NCBI RefSeq assembly: GCF_965638725.1
Contig: NC_134962.1
Span: 2,301,501 to 2,365,500, forward strand
Source of the DNA: Aptenodytes patagonicus
Lineage: Eukaryota > Chordata > Aves > Sphenisciformes > Spheniscidae
Direction of reading: 5' to 3'
DNA: 64,000 nt
Below, piece by piece: positions 35,701-50,200 of this stretch. The notes under the pieces were generated by a model. The model made no database searches, was not told the origin of the DNA, and saw only the letters and a list, made by a program, of their open reading frames with translations. The position numbers and the translations under genes are program-made. Each line of letters starts with the position of its first letter. Position 1 is the first letter of the stretch.

Positions 35701-38053
35701 AGCGGCTAAACCAGGGAGCAGCAGCCCTCTGCTTCACAGGCCCTGGGCATGACCATGGAGCTCCTGCAGCCACCAGAGAAGTCCTGTGACCAGGTCCAGT
35801 TTGATAGGACTGCTTTGCTTCCCACCCCTGCTCCTTGAGGGATTAGCAAGGGAGATAATTGTGTTTTCTTGGGCTCCGGCTGCTGTCAAAGAGTCAAGTT
35901 CATCTCAAGGACACAGATACACAATCAATACTCGTTGCTCACCAAAACAAAATGTTCTTGGCTGACTATCTTGCGGTTGCTGGTTATTAGGGTGATTTAT
36001 GTGTATGAGGTGTTCAGGCTTTTTGAAAAGTGGTACAGCACTGCAGGTTAATATCCAGAACTGATTATGTCGAACGGTCGGTAAGTGATGGCTTCTCATG
36101 AGTAAAGCCAGTGTGCCTGGTGAGGTTATTTATTGTAGGATAACTGTCGCTATGCTGTAACCTCTGTCTTGGCTGAGTCTCCCCTGAGCTGCTCTGCTCC
36201 CAGCCTGCGGGTGCATAGAGGTTGGCCACCACATCCCCGAGGAACCATCTGCTCCTCCTTGGTATGGTGCTGGCTCAGCAAAGGAGCAGTTGGTGGGTGT
36301 TGGGGTGAGCTGGAAAGGAGAAACCTGAGCTTATTCATCACCCCTGTGCTGGGTGCTTCCCCCTTTGCCACAAGCTGGGACATGTCCTCCTGCTTCCTTA
36401 ACCCTTCCCAGCCAAAGCGAGCCAGGTTGGCTTAGGCAGATGATGGTGCTCACCTTGTGGAACTCCCCTGGGAACCAAGCAAGGGGTGTAGGTGCTGATT
36501 TTTCTGGGCGATGAGGATAGAGCAGATGCCTCCGTGAGTGAACTGGTGAATTGTGGGTGAAGAAAGTGCCTCTGAATGGTAATAATAGCAATGGATCCAG
36601 CAGCTGGTGATACATCCAACCTGCCACAAGCTGCAGTGAAGGCAAAGTGGTACTGGAGGTGCTTTAAAGAAAATCAGAGTGATGAGTCTTACTTATAAAT
36701 GGCTTGTTTTTGCCAGGCAAGGGATGTATCAATAACGGTCCCATCTCTGCCTCTGCAGGGGAACAATCAAGACAAATGCCACATGAATAATTTCCTCAGA
36801 CCAGAGGTGATGGGGAATAAAGGCTGTAGCACCGGGAGGTGGTGGGTGGGTGGCTGGAGCTGTTTACTCCCTTCCTGCAAGCCAGAAAGGAGGCTGTGAA
36901 GCTCCTGCAATGGGTCAGCCCTCATTCCCACCAGCTTTTGGAGACCCTGGCTCTTCTGCAGGACCTGCCCAGTCCCGTGGTGCTGGCACAGCCTGGCCTA
37001 GGCATGTTCCCAAAGGTGTGATCCAGCTGTGGAGGGCGAGTGGCGTTGCAAGAGGCTGCCTGGCTCCCAGCAAGGAGCCTGTGCTGTCAGAGTGCCTCTG
37101 CCGTGCTGGCAGCAGCGTGTTAATTAATAGAGCTCTGGCAGTGTATCTGCGGCTGTACGAGCAAGGACACGGTGCCAGTCTTGCTGCGATTTGTATGTAT
37201 CTGTGAGGATTTAAAGAGTGCAGGCGGAACAATATGCAGCTTCTTTGAACACCTTCATTTCCTCGCCCCCACCTTGGTCTGGCTTCAAACAGCCTTGTTC
37301 CAGAGAGAAATTAAAATAGGTTTCCATTCCAGGATGCTTTTATTTTCCAATATTTTTTCCTGCTTTTCCCTAGGGCTGGAAGTGAGTCTGTACTTTGGTT
37401 TGTTTTCTGCCCTAAGCCAGTTGAGTCTGTCCAGACCAGAGCCCTTTGGGAGAGGAACGTTTCTGGAAGGGGACTGTCACTCCTTTCAATGCTGCCCATC
37501 TCCTTTGTGGGGCTCAGGGCAGCTGCTGGAGGTGCCAGGCAGCAGCCTGTGGCTCCCCTTGTTGTGTTGGTGCTGCCACGAGCAGTGGGTAAAAGCTGTC
37601 CTGCAGTGTGTCCTGCGATGCAGGGATGCTGCTGCCTCATCCTCCTTAACCGTATCTGGAATCAGGGGAAATCAATCTGCTGGATCAATCAATGGAGCGA
37701 TTTGTCTTCTGGGCTTTGAGTTTTTGCTGTTCGCTATCTTGGGTTTCTTCTGTCAGCCCATGTGAGTCACGGCTTTCGTGTAATCTGACTATGGGACCTG
37801 TGCCTGTGAGGAAAAAGCATCGTATGTGACAGTACCTTGTGCTGCAGTACTCTACAGTAGAGTTAATTGCTTACTTTTGCAGCTGTCTTGGAATGCTGTT
37901 AACTCTTGAAACTATCAATGACCATTGAAATGTTAACAGGATTCTGTTTTCCTGCTGGTTGCCTTTAGCAGATGTGCATGGCATGTCTACAAGGGGGTTC
38001 TCCAGCACAGTTGTTGGATTGCAGAGGTAACAAGCAAGACATAAGGAGGAATC
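32800..38053. other. Intergenic, nothing recognised
   Basis: No coding exon, RNA gene or transposon recognised on either strand. A small GC-rich patch lies at about 34450-34570 but is too short for a CpG island. Confidence 0.6.
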
Positions 38054-38058
38054 CTAGT

Positions 38059-38657
38059 TGTGCTGGTTTTGGCTGGGATAGAGTTAATTTTCTCCACAGT
38101 AGCTGGTACGGGGCTGTGTTTGGGATTTGTGCTGGAAACAGTGTTGATAATAACACAGGGATGTTTTTGTTACTGCTGAGCAGTGCTGACACACAGTCAA
38201 GGCCTGTTCTGCCTCTCACCCCACCCCACCAGCGAGCAGGCTGGGGGGCACAAGAAGCTGGGGAGGGGACACGGCCGGGACAGCTGACCCCAACTGACCC
38301 AAGGGATGTCCCACACCTTATGGCGTCGTGCTCGGCATAGAAAGCTGGGGGAAGAAGGGGGAAGGAGGGGATGTTCGGAGTGATGGCGTTTGTCTTCTCA
38401 AGTCACTGTTAGGCGTGATGGAGCCCTGCTGTCCTGGAGATGGCTGAACACCTGCCTGCCGATGGGAAGCAGTGAATGAATGCCTTGTTTTGCTTTGCTT
38501 GCGTGCGTGGTTTTTGCTTTCCCTATTAAACTGTCTTTATCTCAACCCACAAATTTTCTCACTTTTACCCTTCCGACTCTCTCCCCCATCCCACCGAGGG
38601 GGGAGTGAGGAAGCGGCTGCGTGGGGCTCAGTTGCTGGCTGGGGTTAAACCATGACA
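38059..38657 (+). mobile_element. Solo LTR of an endogenous retrovirus (ERVL-like)
   Basis: 599 bp from TGTGCTGGTTTTGGCTGGG to GGTTAAACCATGACA, with TG...CA ends. It is flanked by perfect 5-bp target-site duplications CTAGT (38054-38058 and 38658-38662). ATTAAA at 38525-38530 followed by CTGTCTTTATCTCAACCCAC is the poly(A) signal region. The layout matches an LTR family common in birds. A 5-bp duplication fits class III/ERVL elements. No internal viral sequence is attached, so it is a recombined solo LTR with no coding capacity. Confidence 0.88.
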
Positions 38658-41600
38658 CTAGTTTAAAAGGATCGGAGTAAAAGAGAAATAAAAGGATGTT
38701 AGTTGCCCTAATTGGGTGGGAAAAGAAATGGGTGTGAGTCAGCAGGTAGAGATCTGCTCTTCTCCTGGGTCCCCATCCACACTGTGCTTTCTCGTGCTGT
38801 GCTGCTGGCAGATGAGGGTTGTACAGGACACGCGTGCTGTCTAGTGCTGCAACCCATTGGCATCCCATGCAGGAACTATACATTATTTAGTTGCTATTAA
38901 GCTGGTTATTATACAGCTGCGAAGAGCCCTTGGTATCTGTGCCACTTCCAGGTGGTATGAGTTGTCGCTTTGACTTTTTTAATGACATTTGAACTGTCGC
39001 TTCTGAAAAGTCACCCTTTCTGTCGTGGCTTGACCCGCTTTGAAAGCTATGAGGCTTTGCAAACAATGGTGTTGCAATAGGTTTATAATGCATCCTCGGA
39101 AAACCAGCACGGAGTCCTTTGGGGATGCTCTCCAGGGAGCAGGCTGTGTGCAATATATTCCAATATCTCTAAGCAACAGCTAAATGTGCCACCTCATCTG
39201 CTTAGGTAGCAGAGCTCCTCTGGCCTAAAAGCCTAATCATCGGAGGGTAAATTGCTGCTGAATTAATTTGCTGCTTTGTTCACTCCAGTTTCCCCTCCCT
39301 GCCTGTGTTATGACAGTGAAATGACTCATCTTCACCTTAATATCATGTTTCAGAAAAATGTTTTAATATTTTGTACGGTGTTCATTGTTTAAAAAAAAAA
39401 ACCTCACATGAAATCTGTCTTCTGGCACAACATTTTCCAGTGCAATTATACAGGGCAGACACGTTTCTCTGTACGCTCTTCAGGCCAACAAACAGAGTGG
39501 AGCACAAGGTTTACGATACCATTGATTATTCTAAGGAAAAAAGGGAAAAGCAGGAGGCCTGATTTGAGCTTAGAGAAACTTGACTCTATGGTTTTGGACT
39601 ACAATCACTTATTACAGCTCACTTTTGCAATTAATACCAGCCTGACCTGCTTATATAGGTCGTCATAATTCATGTGGCCAAATATTTGCTAAAGAAAATT
39701 CAGTTTTAAGAGCGTGATCCTTGTTGGATGTGTCAGCCTGATGGAGAAAATGGAAGTTGGATAACTGAGGTGAACTTAGTAGGAAATGGTGTGCTAGGAA
39801 ACACCAAGCGAGAAGGGAAGGGAAGGCATTGCTGCAAAGTGAGGTTTACGGCTGGTGCTGTCTGCTCATCTGCACCCCGTGGTCATGGATATAGCGGGGA
39901 CATTTGGCTCTGAGCAAGTGAGGGAGGGAGCGGATTCAGTGTGTGCACCAGAAATAACCAAAAGAGCAGCAACAGTCAGTAGGACCTGGCTCTTCTCTCT
40001 TTAAAATCTAACCTGGACCCCAAAGCAAAGCCCCAGAATTTAATTCCCCGGGGAACTGAAGCTGCCAGGTCACCGACTGGGGTTTTCACAGCGTGCTGGG
40101 AAAAAGGGGTCCCCATCAGAAATCCTATTGACGCAAATTTAATTACAGACAACCACGCCACAGAGAAGATGTTTCAGATGCTTGGGGAGGAGAAGCAGAA
40201 AAAGAAAATAAATAAAAATATACCTTTGCGTTTTCCACTGGGAATAATTTCTGAAGCACAAAGCTCCCTGGGCCATGCAGGGCCTCCTGCCAGGTCAGTA
40301 ACTTCAGACAAGAGCTGAATGAGCAGGAGAAGGTGTTTTCTTTTGGAGGGCTGAGTTATGACCAAATAAGTCTTTCCACTTCTAATACCAGTGATCTTCA
40401 GTAATATCAGTGTCATTCTATCGATAAGGAGCACACTCGGGCTCTGTGAGACCTCTCCATCTCCACCTCCTTTTCAATTCCATTGGAAGGCAAAGGAAAA
40501 TGGTTTCCTTGTAAATGGCCCGTTTCCACCAACTTCTGCAAACTCTCATTGAGGCTTCTTGCCAGGAAGTTGATTTTTTTTTTTGTGATAAGAATTGCTT
40601 TCTTCTCGTAAATGTTGTCATGCGTTTCCCTGCCTCGGATGTCAGGAGGTACAGGAGCACATGCTGTACAGAAACATTCCCCAGCTGCATCGATAATCTT
40701 TTTGTGTTGCTTAGTGAGTCCTAGATAACTGCAGAGTAGTTGTGTGTCTCTGCAGGTTACTTGGCAATCAATTAATACATCTCCAATACATCCTAATTTA
40801 CAGGGACGGTGTGATGAACTCTCTACGCTGCAATCGGGTGCTGGCAGTGCCTGTTCTCTTGCAGGTTTATGGGCTCAGCAGAATAACACCATGCTCAGCA
40901 GCCAGGTTGTGCAGGAATTGAGGTGCTTTTTATCTTTGAGACTTTGAATCTCCCTGTTATCTGGCCAGGATTTAAGGTGGGAAGAGCTTTTGGGCTGTAG
41001 TAGCATCTCCCCCGTTTTCCCCGTGCAGCTCTGCAGCACTCCTGCTTGGCTTGCTCCTCGTTGTGTAGGGCAGCCAGGATCCTTCTACGGCCCTACAAGG
41101 GACAGGGGATTTTCTGGGTTGGAAAGAAAAACATCCATGAGAGAGGCAGAATATGATGCTGTTACCCGTGGCTGGTGTTCCCACCTCTGCTCTCGGTTTT
41201 TCCCTTCCATGCTGCCCTGGAGCACCCGAATCATGGAGGTTTTATAGTTTTGTTGTCCGTATTGAAATTGGTAGAGTTTATGGACTTGTTTCCAGCATGA
41301 AAACAAGCTCTATTTTGCCCATTATATGAGGGGAAAATATCGGGCAGAAAGGGGTGAGAAAAAGACGGGTGATCAGCAGATCTTTTTCATGTGGCTGCAG
41401 GGAGGAAAAACACAATTGTGGTGTGCGAGATGCGTCGTTAACATAAAAGCAACAGAAATGACCCAAATAGCGAGCGAGCATCAATTGAGCTGGCATCATT
41501 GTCAGTAATGGAGCATCTCCGATCTCTGCCGGCTGGGATCTCTGCCGCCGCGCCTGCTCCTTCGCCTGCCGAGAGGCGCTTGTGTTGCGGCTGATTGTGC

Positions 41601-42671
41601 CTGTCACTTACGTTTCGATTGCACAGCCGGTTCTTAGAAAAACAGGTTGGCTTTTTGAATTCTCTTGAGCATTCAAGTGAGTCCAGGAGATGCGGGGATG
41701 GGACGGTAAGTGGGTTTGTATTGTCTTGGCTGGTAGGTATTTCGCTGCTTCCCAGCGCTCCTACCAGTGATGGAGCTATTTGCTCTGAAGCAATCCCAGG
41801 CACGCTGCTTTTGTGGAAGGCAGAATAGCTGAAGAGAAACACGGGCTGGAAATTACCCGTTCTGGGGAAATGCAGTCACTGTGAATTTTCTTCTGGGACC
41901 TGCACGGGAGCAAAGACGGAGCCTGAACGGGGATCTGCTCTCGTGGGGGTCACTTACGCTCACACGATGCTCTCCGTGCGTCTACAGAGGGTTGTCACCC
42001 CCTGGAAACGTGTTCCTGCAGGAACCTCCTGGCAGGGGGAGATTTGACATTGCAGGCGTGCGGCTTGGAAAAAACATGGAGGCAAATTTTCCCTTTCATC
42101 TCCCTTTCTCGCCAGGAAAGCCAGGACGTCTGCCTGCTGTATTTCACGAGTAGGAAATCAATTGCTGAGGGATTCCTGCTGGGAGACTTGTGCTTTATGA
42201 AATTCATGCTGGGGTGCAGAGAGGCAGGCTGGGGAGCTGGAAATGATAGCTCTGTCTTCCTCCCCTCTGCTGCTTTAATTGTTTGTAATGACTTAATAAG
42301 GAGCACTAAACAGGGAAGCTGATCCTTCCCTGCAGCAAACACAGGCATGCAGCATTTTATTAGCTTTTCTAGGGCCTCTGTTTGGAATTTCTTTGCTCTA
42401 TATTCTTCTTTACGGGCTTGATCCAAAGCCTTGGGAGATCAGTAGGAAAACTGTTGTTGACTTTGTGGTGGCAAGGCTCTGAGTGTCGAGCCAGCACCAA
42501 ATCCATGCAAGGATCTGGAAAGAAAATAATAGGGAGAAATGGCATAATTTAAGCAATGAAATGCTCTCTGCCTTGGCACCCTATGTATAGAAATGCACAC
42601 CACGGAGCAGAAAAGCAAATTAGGTACAAAACCCCCAGTATTTGTAAAAGAAAGAATAGAAATAGCTTGCC

Positions 42672-42745
42672 ATTTAGGTTGGAAATGAGGAGAAATTTTG
42701 TGCCCAACAGAAGGGTGCAGACATGGACCAGCTGCCCAGTGACAA
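42672..42745 (+). mobile_element. Possible ancient CR1 fragment
   Basis: TTTAGGTTGGAAATGAGGAG, AAATTT, then CAGAAGGGTGCAGACATGGA and CCAGCTGCCCAGTGA follow the order of blocks in the CR1 3' region, with mismatches. It is short and decayed, so the call is tentative. Confidence 0.4.
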
Positions 42746-45700
42746 CGGGCAGATAGAGAAGCGAAATCCCAAACTGAAGACTTTTAAGGTGGAGCTTTTT
42801 GGATGTGGGGGCTGTAGAGGCAGATCTTGAGTCCCGCGGCCAATGCAGGCAGCTTCCCGGGGGGAGCATCCCTGCCCTGCAGCCGGGGAGCTGCCGCCCG
42901 GCCGGCAGCAGGTCTGGTCCCACAGAGACGATTTGGTTTGTACCTGGTGGCTCAGCAGAGCTTGGGGAAATACCCCAGCCTCTCTGACCTGCTTGGATTT
43001 GAAAGGCATTTGGGTCAAAGTGATGTATTTCCTCTCTGAGGGATGGAGTCTTGAGCTCTCACTGGTTTTGCTTGAATACAGTGGTGTTTCTCCAATCTGC
43101 CCCCCAAAAAAGCCCCAGCAGACCCCCTGCTCCTCCCACTCTGTCTTTCCCACAGCTCTGACCCTCAGAGTTTTCTCCCTTAGACCACAAGAACTGAAAA
43201 TTGGGTGGGTTTTGCTGCCTCTTGGTATTGTGCAGCTCAGGGAAAGAAATAACTTCCTCCCTTCGTTTTTCTGCAACAAAGGATTTTGCTCCTCTCTCTG
43301 AAGGAGCAGGAAGAAACACTTTTTTTTTAAAGCTAACGGAGCCAAATCAAATTCCCTTATCATTTGGAACAAAATGACAAATTTATGTTAAAAATAATTG
43401 CAAGTTTTTGAAGAGATCTTCTGAGAAAATATTTCTCTTGGTGACTGATTACAAGTGGGTATGGGAAGAAACTCTTTGTCTCCAACCACTCAAAGCAGTC
43501 ATTTTTTTCAAGAGTAGATGCAATTACATTTTCTGGATGAAAAAAAAAGATGTAGTGGACCAAACGAGCTCCAAGCTGATCTTAATTTGCTGTCAATGAC
43601 CGGATTACAGCACATGGTTACTACCAGCTCCGCCGGACAAAACATTGCCTCTGGGTTATTAGGGGTTTTGTCAGAAATCTTTGTAGCATTGAATAGTTCA
43701 TGTACTCATCTGTTGGCCTCAGCCGCTCCTGCCGCCCATCGTACTTTTCTATTGTAAGGCAGCTCATTTAATTATGTTGTCCTTTAATTCAGACATGTGC
43801 AACGTTTTCAGCTTCTAGCCCCAGTTTTCAGCCGGACAGGCATTTTCTTACCTGTGAGTGTAGTCAGTGATGGCCACACAAGTGAAGGGAAGGAGTTGGC
43901 AGGTGATAATTTATGGAACTTTCTACAACGGCTGGAAAACCCAGCCTTCGATTTCCATCTCCTTAAAAAATGTCTGTAGCCTTTGTTTCTTCTCCTGCCT
44001 GCTCGTTATGCCTCTGTGCTTGTGGTCTTTGCGGCTGGTCTGAATTTAGTGCTTGGAAATGCAATTATATTGCTCCCAATTATTTTCACATGGAAGAATT
44101 TTGTACATAAATCAAACAAATTTAACCTTCCAGTATTTTGAAGTCACTTTTAAAACTTACAATGTTTGGGATTTCCCAGTTTTAACTAGGCAAGTGTTAA
44201 TTCCTGCTTCATGGCCTTATTGTCATTTATCTAAACAAACAAAAACTACCGTGCCCAGCAGATCCTTCTCTGGCACAAAATGATGGAGGACGAGGCATTG
44301 CCCATCACCCTTCCAAGGCTATAAACCTTTGCCCTCTAATTTGTTCTCCGTAATGGACTTGCAGGGCTCAGCAATGAATGGATGCTTTTCTATTCCGAGT
44401 GGGCATTTATCACTCGGGGGTCACCCTGCAGCCACGATGTGCAAGAAAAGTTTGATGTGAAGAAACTCATTTGTTGTTCCTTACATCATAAGACCAACAG
44501 CTGAGCTGCGTTCTTTGTGTTTTTTCCCTTCTCCAAATATCTTTTCTAGCCCAACAGACACGGATGGAGGGCAGAGGAAGGAGCAGGCATGTTAAAGAAG
44601 GGGATCCAGGTGGGAGTAATATTTATGGGAAGATCGCCTGCACCTTGGCTCTGCCACTGTGTGAGCTATTGGAGCGGATGGAATTTAAGTAAATGACTTT
44701 TCACTTCTTTTGATGCTTCTTTTTAAGTTTTCAAGCCCCTCTTGTGTGCGTTATCTCCTGTTTGTTGGCGAGGTAAGGGATCGAGGAGATATCAGCACAT
44801 CCTGAGGATCAAACAAACCTGCCTATATGCAAAGTGTCTGACTTGCTGGAAGGGAGCTCTCCATGCATGAAAGTCAGCCAGAAAAGAAATAATTTGGTGG
44901 CAGAGGAGGGAGACAAAAAGATGGGGGAAGCAATCCCTGGCCTGGTTTAAATGGCATAGCACCTGCTTGGCTGCCCGGGACCCCAGCAGCCTGCTGAGAT
45001 GCCCTGGCACCAGCTGCCCTTCTGCTGGGCCATCCCTGTCCTCTGGGCTGTAAACGTGCTGTTGCTGGATGTGATCGACAGCGAACACAGCCGGATCCTT
45101 GTTGTCCCCATCCCACTCAGGGCAGGCTTATTAATCACTCCTTTTCCTGGCATGTCCCCATCATCCTTGGAAGCAGGGCTGAATCTGAGGGGAAACTGGA
45201 GGACTGAATTGCTCCTTTCATGGAGAGAAAAGGAAGGCTTTGCAATTTGCTGAGCTCCTATTTGCAGGAGGAGAGGGATGCTTCCAGGTCTGGGGCTGTT
45301 CCTGCTGCGCTCCCCCCTTGCTGCAGGAGCTGTGCCTTGGGACACGGCTACCTTCTCCCCCAGAGCCCAGCACTTGGGTCAGGCTGTTAAGTGACACCAT
45401 CAGCTCCACTTCATAATGAAATGATGGCAGTTTGACATCCAGGCAGCTTTGGCATGGGGGCCTGGCAGTGGTTACTGCCTGGCCAGCTTCAGAGCAAAGA
45501 GGTTACCTCGTTTAGCTGAAATCTCTTTCATTGTGGACTGAGTAAAATTGCCTCATATTTGCTCAGCGCTAAAAATCCATCGGAAGCCAATTGCCAAGCC
45601 CTGCTGCAGCTGCTGAGCAATGGGATAACCGCCTGCAACGGCACCACGAAATGGGAGACTGGGATAGAAATATAAAGAAATGACATTTCCAACCGTTTGC

Positions 45701-48700
45701 GCGTTCTGATGTTGGCTTGATGTTGTCAAAGGGGTTGACTTTAATGATTTTAGAGGCATTCACTTGAAGGGCAGTGAAATGCACCTGAGGCAGCAATTGC
45801 ACCTCTGGTCTCCGCAAGTACCTCCATCTCCCTTCATGCTCCTCAGCACTGAAATCCTGCAAGGACCAAGCAAATCTGGGGCTCTGGGAAGACTCATTAG
45901 TGTCAGATTTTGGAGACATTTGAGGCAGAACATGGAAGCAGCAGCAGAAGATGGTGTAACCCTTCATTCCTGTGCTCTCCTGCATGCTGATGCAGCCTGA
46001 AGGAGGCAGGGATTCTGTAAAACACCTTCTGTATCTCCTGTGGGGGGGGGAAAACAAGTGGCAAAGCCCTTAATTTCTTGGAGCTTCAGGCATGTGTTGG
46101 ATGGCTGCGCTGCACCCCAGGGCCCACACTCTGCTGCTCTTTGCACTGGCTGGTGCTTCCAAGCTGTCCTCTGAGATTTTATTTGCAAACCACCTCTCCT
46201 ACCAGCCTGCACTTTGCTTTAAAAATTCAGCACTGTGTTGGCAGCTGAATCGGCCCCAGAACTGGGGAGAAGGATTTGAGATGCGATTTGCATTGCAGAC
46301 TTGTTAAAGCAGGGGAAATGCTGCGTTCCTCCTGTGCCCGGAGCTGCTAATCTTGTTCTGAACATTGAAAACCTCTCCAGCTTCTCTCATTATAGCTAAA
46401 TTTGATTATTGTTTTGACTTCACACCTCTCATGCAGGCTTTTCCTCCCTCCTTGGCTGGAAATATCAGCCCTGAGAAGAGAAATTTTGCTGAGCCTGGGA
46501 CTTGCACACATCGCCCATCCCCACTCCTAATGCTGCTTTTAATTATCTTGGGAATCTGAGCATGGGGGGAGCTGGTGGTGACTTTAGAGAGGGGGAAAAA
46601 TAAGGCACACAGGCAAAAGTGTAAATGCAGTGTCTGGGTTACTGCAGTCTGCACCACCCTGGGGATTCGGACTGAGAGAATTAATGTTTTTCTCTGTGAA
46701 TTGATGACTCCTGTGCTGTCTCCTCCTGAAATTCCTACGTAAATGGCAATGGGATGTGAATCTGTTATCGCAGGTGGTGAACTGAGCCTGACGAACAGCA
46801 CGGCCTGTCCCTGCCCTGTGTCCAAAGGCGACCGGGAGCAGATGTTCCCAGCCTGGCATGAGGATGAAATCCTGCCAGCACGGAGGAGCATCTCCTGAGC
46901 CAGGTGTGTTTAAAGACTTATCACCTTCTTGGCCTTGCCCATGTGCCTTTAATGCATCCTTCCTTTCAGAACGTAATTGAAATGTCTAAATATTAAATGG
47001 GCTGTTTTCAGCTCATCCTGTGAATTATTCCAGAGCGAGTTTGGCTCTTTTTCTGCAGATGAAGAGTTACTCGACATTTTTGGCACAACTTTTTCTTCTT
47101 AGTGAAAATATTGCCTGTCTTCGACTCCTGTCATCCCTCTTCTGGAAGCAGGCAATACGCTGGGACCCTGCACCAGGATCCTGAGGGGGGTCCCTGCTAT
47201 TGCCCCTTGCTGCTGCAGCCAAAATGCCCCGCAGGCAGAGGTGTCTGTGCTGCTGAGTGGCCCCCTCCTCTGCCTGGAGAACAGGGCAATTTCCAGCTGC
47301 TAGATGGCTGTGTTTTTGTTTTTTAAAAAAAACCAAAATCCACCACATTTTGCAATCAGCTCTTTGTTCTGCTGGTATCAAATAGCGAACCCCTTGAGAA
47401 TGTGCCATTTTGGAGAGTGACCAGAGCTCGCTGGGGCACTTCAGGCTCCCGCTAATTGCCTGTCATTACAACCCAGTCGCTCGCTGATTTTTAAAAGCTG
47501 TAGGTGGCTGTGCTGGGCAATGAGGCCGCCTCCTGCGGCAGAAGGGCTGGGGATGAGCTATCAAGGGCGATTCACAGCAGCGCTCTTGTCCCCAAGCTCT
47601 GCTCCCCGAGGAGCTGCCCTGGGCGGTTGCAAGGGGTTGCTTAAAGGAAATAAATTTATTTCAAAGTCCTCAGGAACTGGGGTGGGTGTAAGCTACTGTG
47701 TTAGGGAGCTCTGCGCCAGCTCTGCTTGAACTCATGCATGTCATGCAGAGCAACTCCGCTCAGATATTAGTTCAGATCTGAAGAGTGCTGTAATTGGACT
47801 CATCTCCTTGCCGTGGATCTGAGTTTAGGCACAGCATCCTGTGGACACGCTGCAGCGGGCTTTGGCTTGTGCACCAAGCTTGGAGCTGTGGTGCCACGGG
47901 GGCCTCGTTAAGGAGCTGCGTCTCTGCTTGGGCAAATAATTCATGATGAAAAACTGTTGTGGATTTGGTCTTTTTCTATGTGTTCACGAATTTCTCACGT
48001 GCCAACCATTTTCTATTCTGCTGCTCAAAAGTAGTACTTCCTGGGAGAAACACGTGTTGTCCTGGGAGCAGCCCAGGAGCAACTCCTGGGGTTCCAGGCA
48101 GGAGGAGAGGTGGCAGCAGAGCAAGGGAAGACACCGCTGCCAAGCGGGGACCCAAGTGAGAGCCCAGCTCCTGAAGGAGGATCACTGCGCCGTAGTGAAG
48201 CTATTTGGTAGAAGTGCCCTTGGAGAGTAATTCGGTGTAAAGCAGTAGTCCAGCACTGATATTAATTCTAGCTGATCTGTCAAATCTGCCTTTGTGAGGT
48301 TAGGGGCTTGTAATTGTACTTCTCGTCAAGTTGAGTTGGTTCCTTGGGTCTTGGCAGACTTCTCTGGACCACAAACCAAGAAAAGACAATTGGGTCAGCT
48401 GGTCATTTTAAACATTTTTTTAAATATACATCTTTGTGTCTCCAAAACCTGATTATTATTCACTTATTTTCTGATAAGGTTTCTGTTTGCTAGTTTAATG
48501 GTTTGCTAAAAAGTAGGTAAAACCATATAAAAGCATGCAAGGTGCAGGTCCTGCCAAACTCCAGCAGAGCTCTGCATTGCTGCTGTTTTCCCCAGGAGAC
48601 CCCCAGCTCCACGCTGCAGAGCGGCTGCGTTACCTGTGCGAGCCTCATCCCAGCAGCATCGTGCTCGGGCCAGGCCCCACCTCATCCCTTGGGTGCCCCT

Positions 48701-50171
48701 GGCTGGGTTTCACCTGTGCACCAGGGCTCATGCTGGAGTTGCAGCCACGCAGAGTCCCCATGGGGCTGTGTGGGACCCGGCGCGAATTGTTTGTTTGCTG
48801 CTCTTGACAAAAAGTTGTGACATGCGCCTTGGTGTCAACAAGGTGATACTTTAATGCTGCTGCTGTCGGCTTGTCAGGCAGTGCCCACACACCGTGTCTG
48901 AAGATGGCTCGGGAGGAGAAGGTGAAGGAAAGCTGGGATGAAATGCCATGTGCTACTTAATGCTATCAATAATTGCTTGGGAGTGAGATCTGCGAAGGGA
49001 CTTGGGAGAGCCGGGCAGAAGGGACAGCTCTGAGAAGTGCATGGCACATTGGTGACGTACTAATAATTATCTTTACACAGGGTGAAAAAAGTATCAGTTT
49101 GCATGGCCTAAATGTCTGGATCTGAAAATTCACTTCGTGTGTTGCAGAAGCCGTGCTGAGCTCATCTTGCTCTGAAATATTATCTCTGCATCTTAACCAG
49201 GAACAATATTAGAGTCCTGAACCTACTAATAAAAGTCAGTCATAACCCGGGAGCAAACCTTTGCAATACGCATTCGTGGCAGATGAGGACACCTAAAGCT
49301 TTTGTTAGGTTTATTGTTCTTGGAGAAAGAATTCAGCATTAAAAAACTGCCTCCTTGGTGTTAAAATACTCTCTCCATGGTTTCAGCTATGACCCAGACT
49401 ATCGATGTGAAGTATTTTATTTCTCCCTGTTGTTGCTGGTGGCACGTTCTCCCCCTGTAGCTGTCTGCAGGTAGGTGTTAATTAAAGATGTGCCAGGGGG
49501 TTCATTTGTTTTGGTGCCTGAGCGGGGACTGCAGAACAGGGATTATGAGCGCTGACATTTGCTGCAGTATAAAGTCCAAGGAGCAAATTCATGCTAATTA
49601 ACTTCAGACTTCTAACTAGGAAGATCAAGTCGTGTTATGCTTGTGACAGAGGTGGTCTCTAAAGGGAAACTTGGTCCATGTAGGACCTGGTGGTGCTTTT
49701 CCTCTCTGCTCCGTATGGACAGCGGTGAGTTAGATCAGTGGGAGACAAAGCTGGAGGGTGGCAAATAGTACGAGAAACTGAAAGGAGAAATGGGAGCGTT
49801 AGACCCAGATTTGTCTCTAAATGTCTAATAAAAGCAGAGGGGCAGATGGTGGGATGATCTCTCTGCTCTGAGCTGATTAATATTGCCTTATTTTTCTTCC
49901 TGCTTTTGTCTGTCATGCTGACCCAGGTTTTGCCATTTGAAAAGGAGCTTGGTGCGGCATCCGTCATCCTCTCGCGTTGTGCAGCGCCGAGCACACGGAC
50001 CCCAGGCAGGCTGATGGTATAGAGCAAAACCTGCAAATATATTGGTGATCCTGAGCCTGGCTATACCTGGGGATGCAGCTAAACCCAGTCAAAAGTCATT
50101 TCTGGTAAGTCAGGCCTGGTTTACATTTTCTTGAGTTTGGCATTGTAAACCTCAACAGTCATTCCTTTAGG

Positions 50172-50200
50172 AAAAAAAAAAAAAGAAAAAAAAAAAAAAA
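50172..50200. repeat. Interrupted poly(A) tract
   Basis: Thirteen A, one G, fifteen A. No retroposed sequence is recognisable next to it. Confidence 0.85.
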
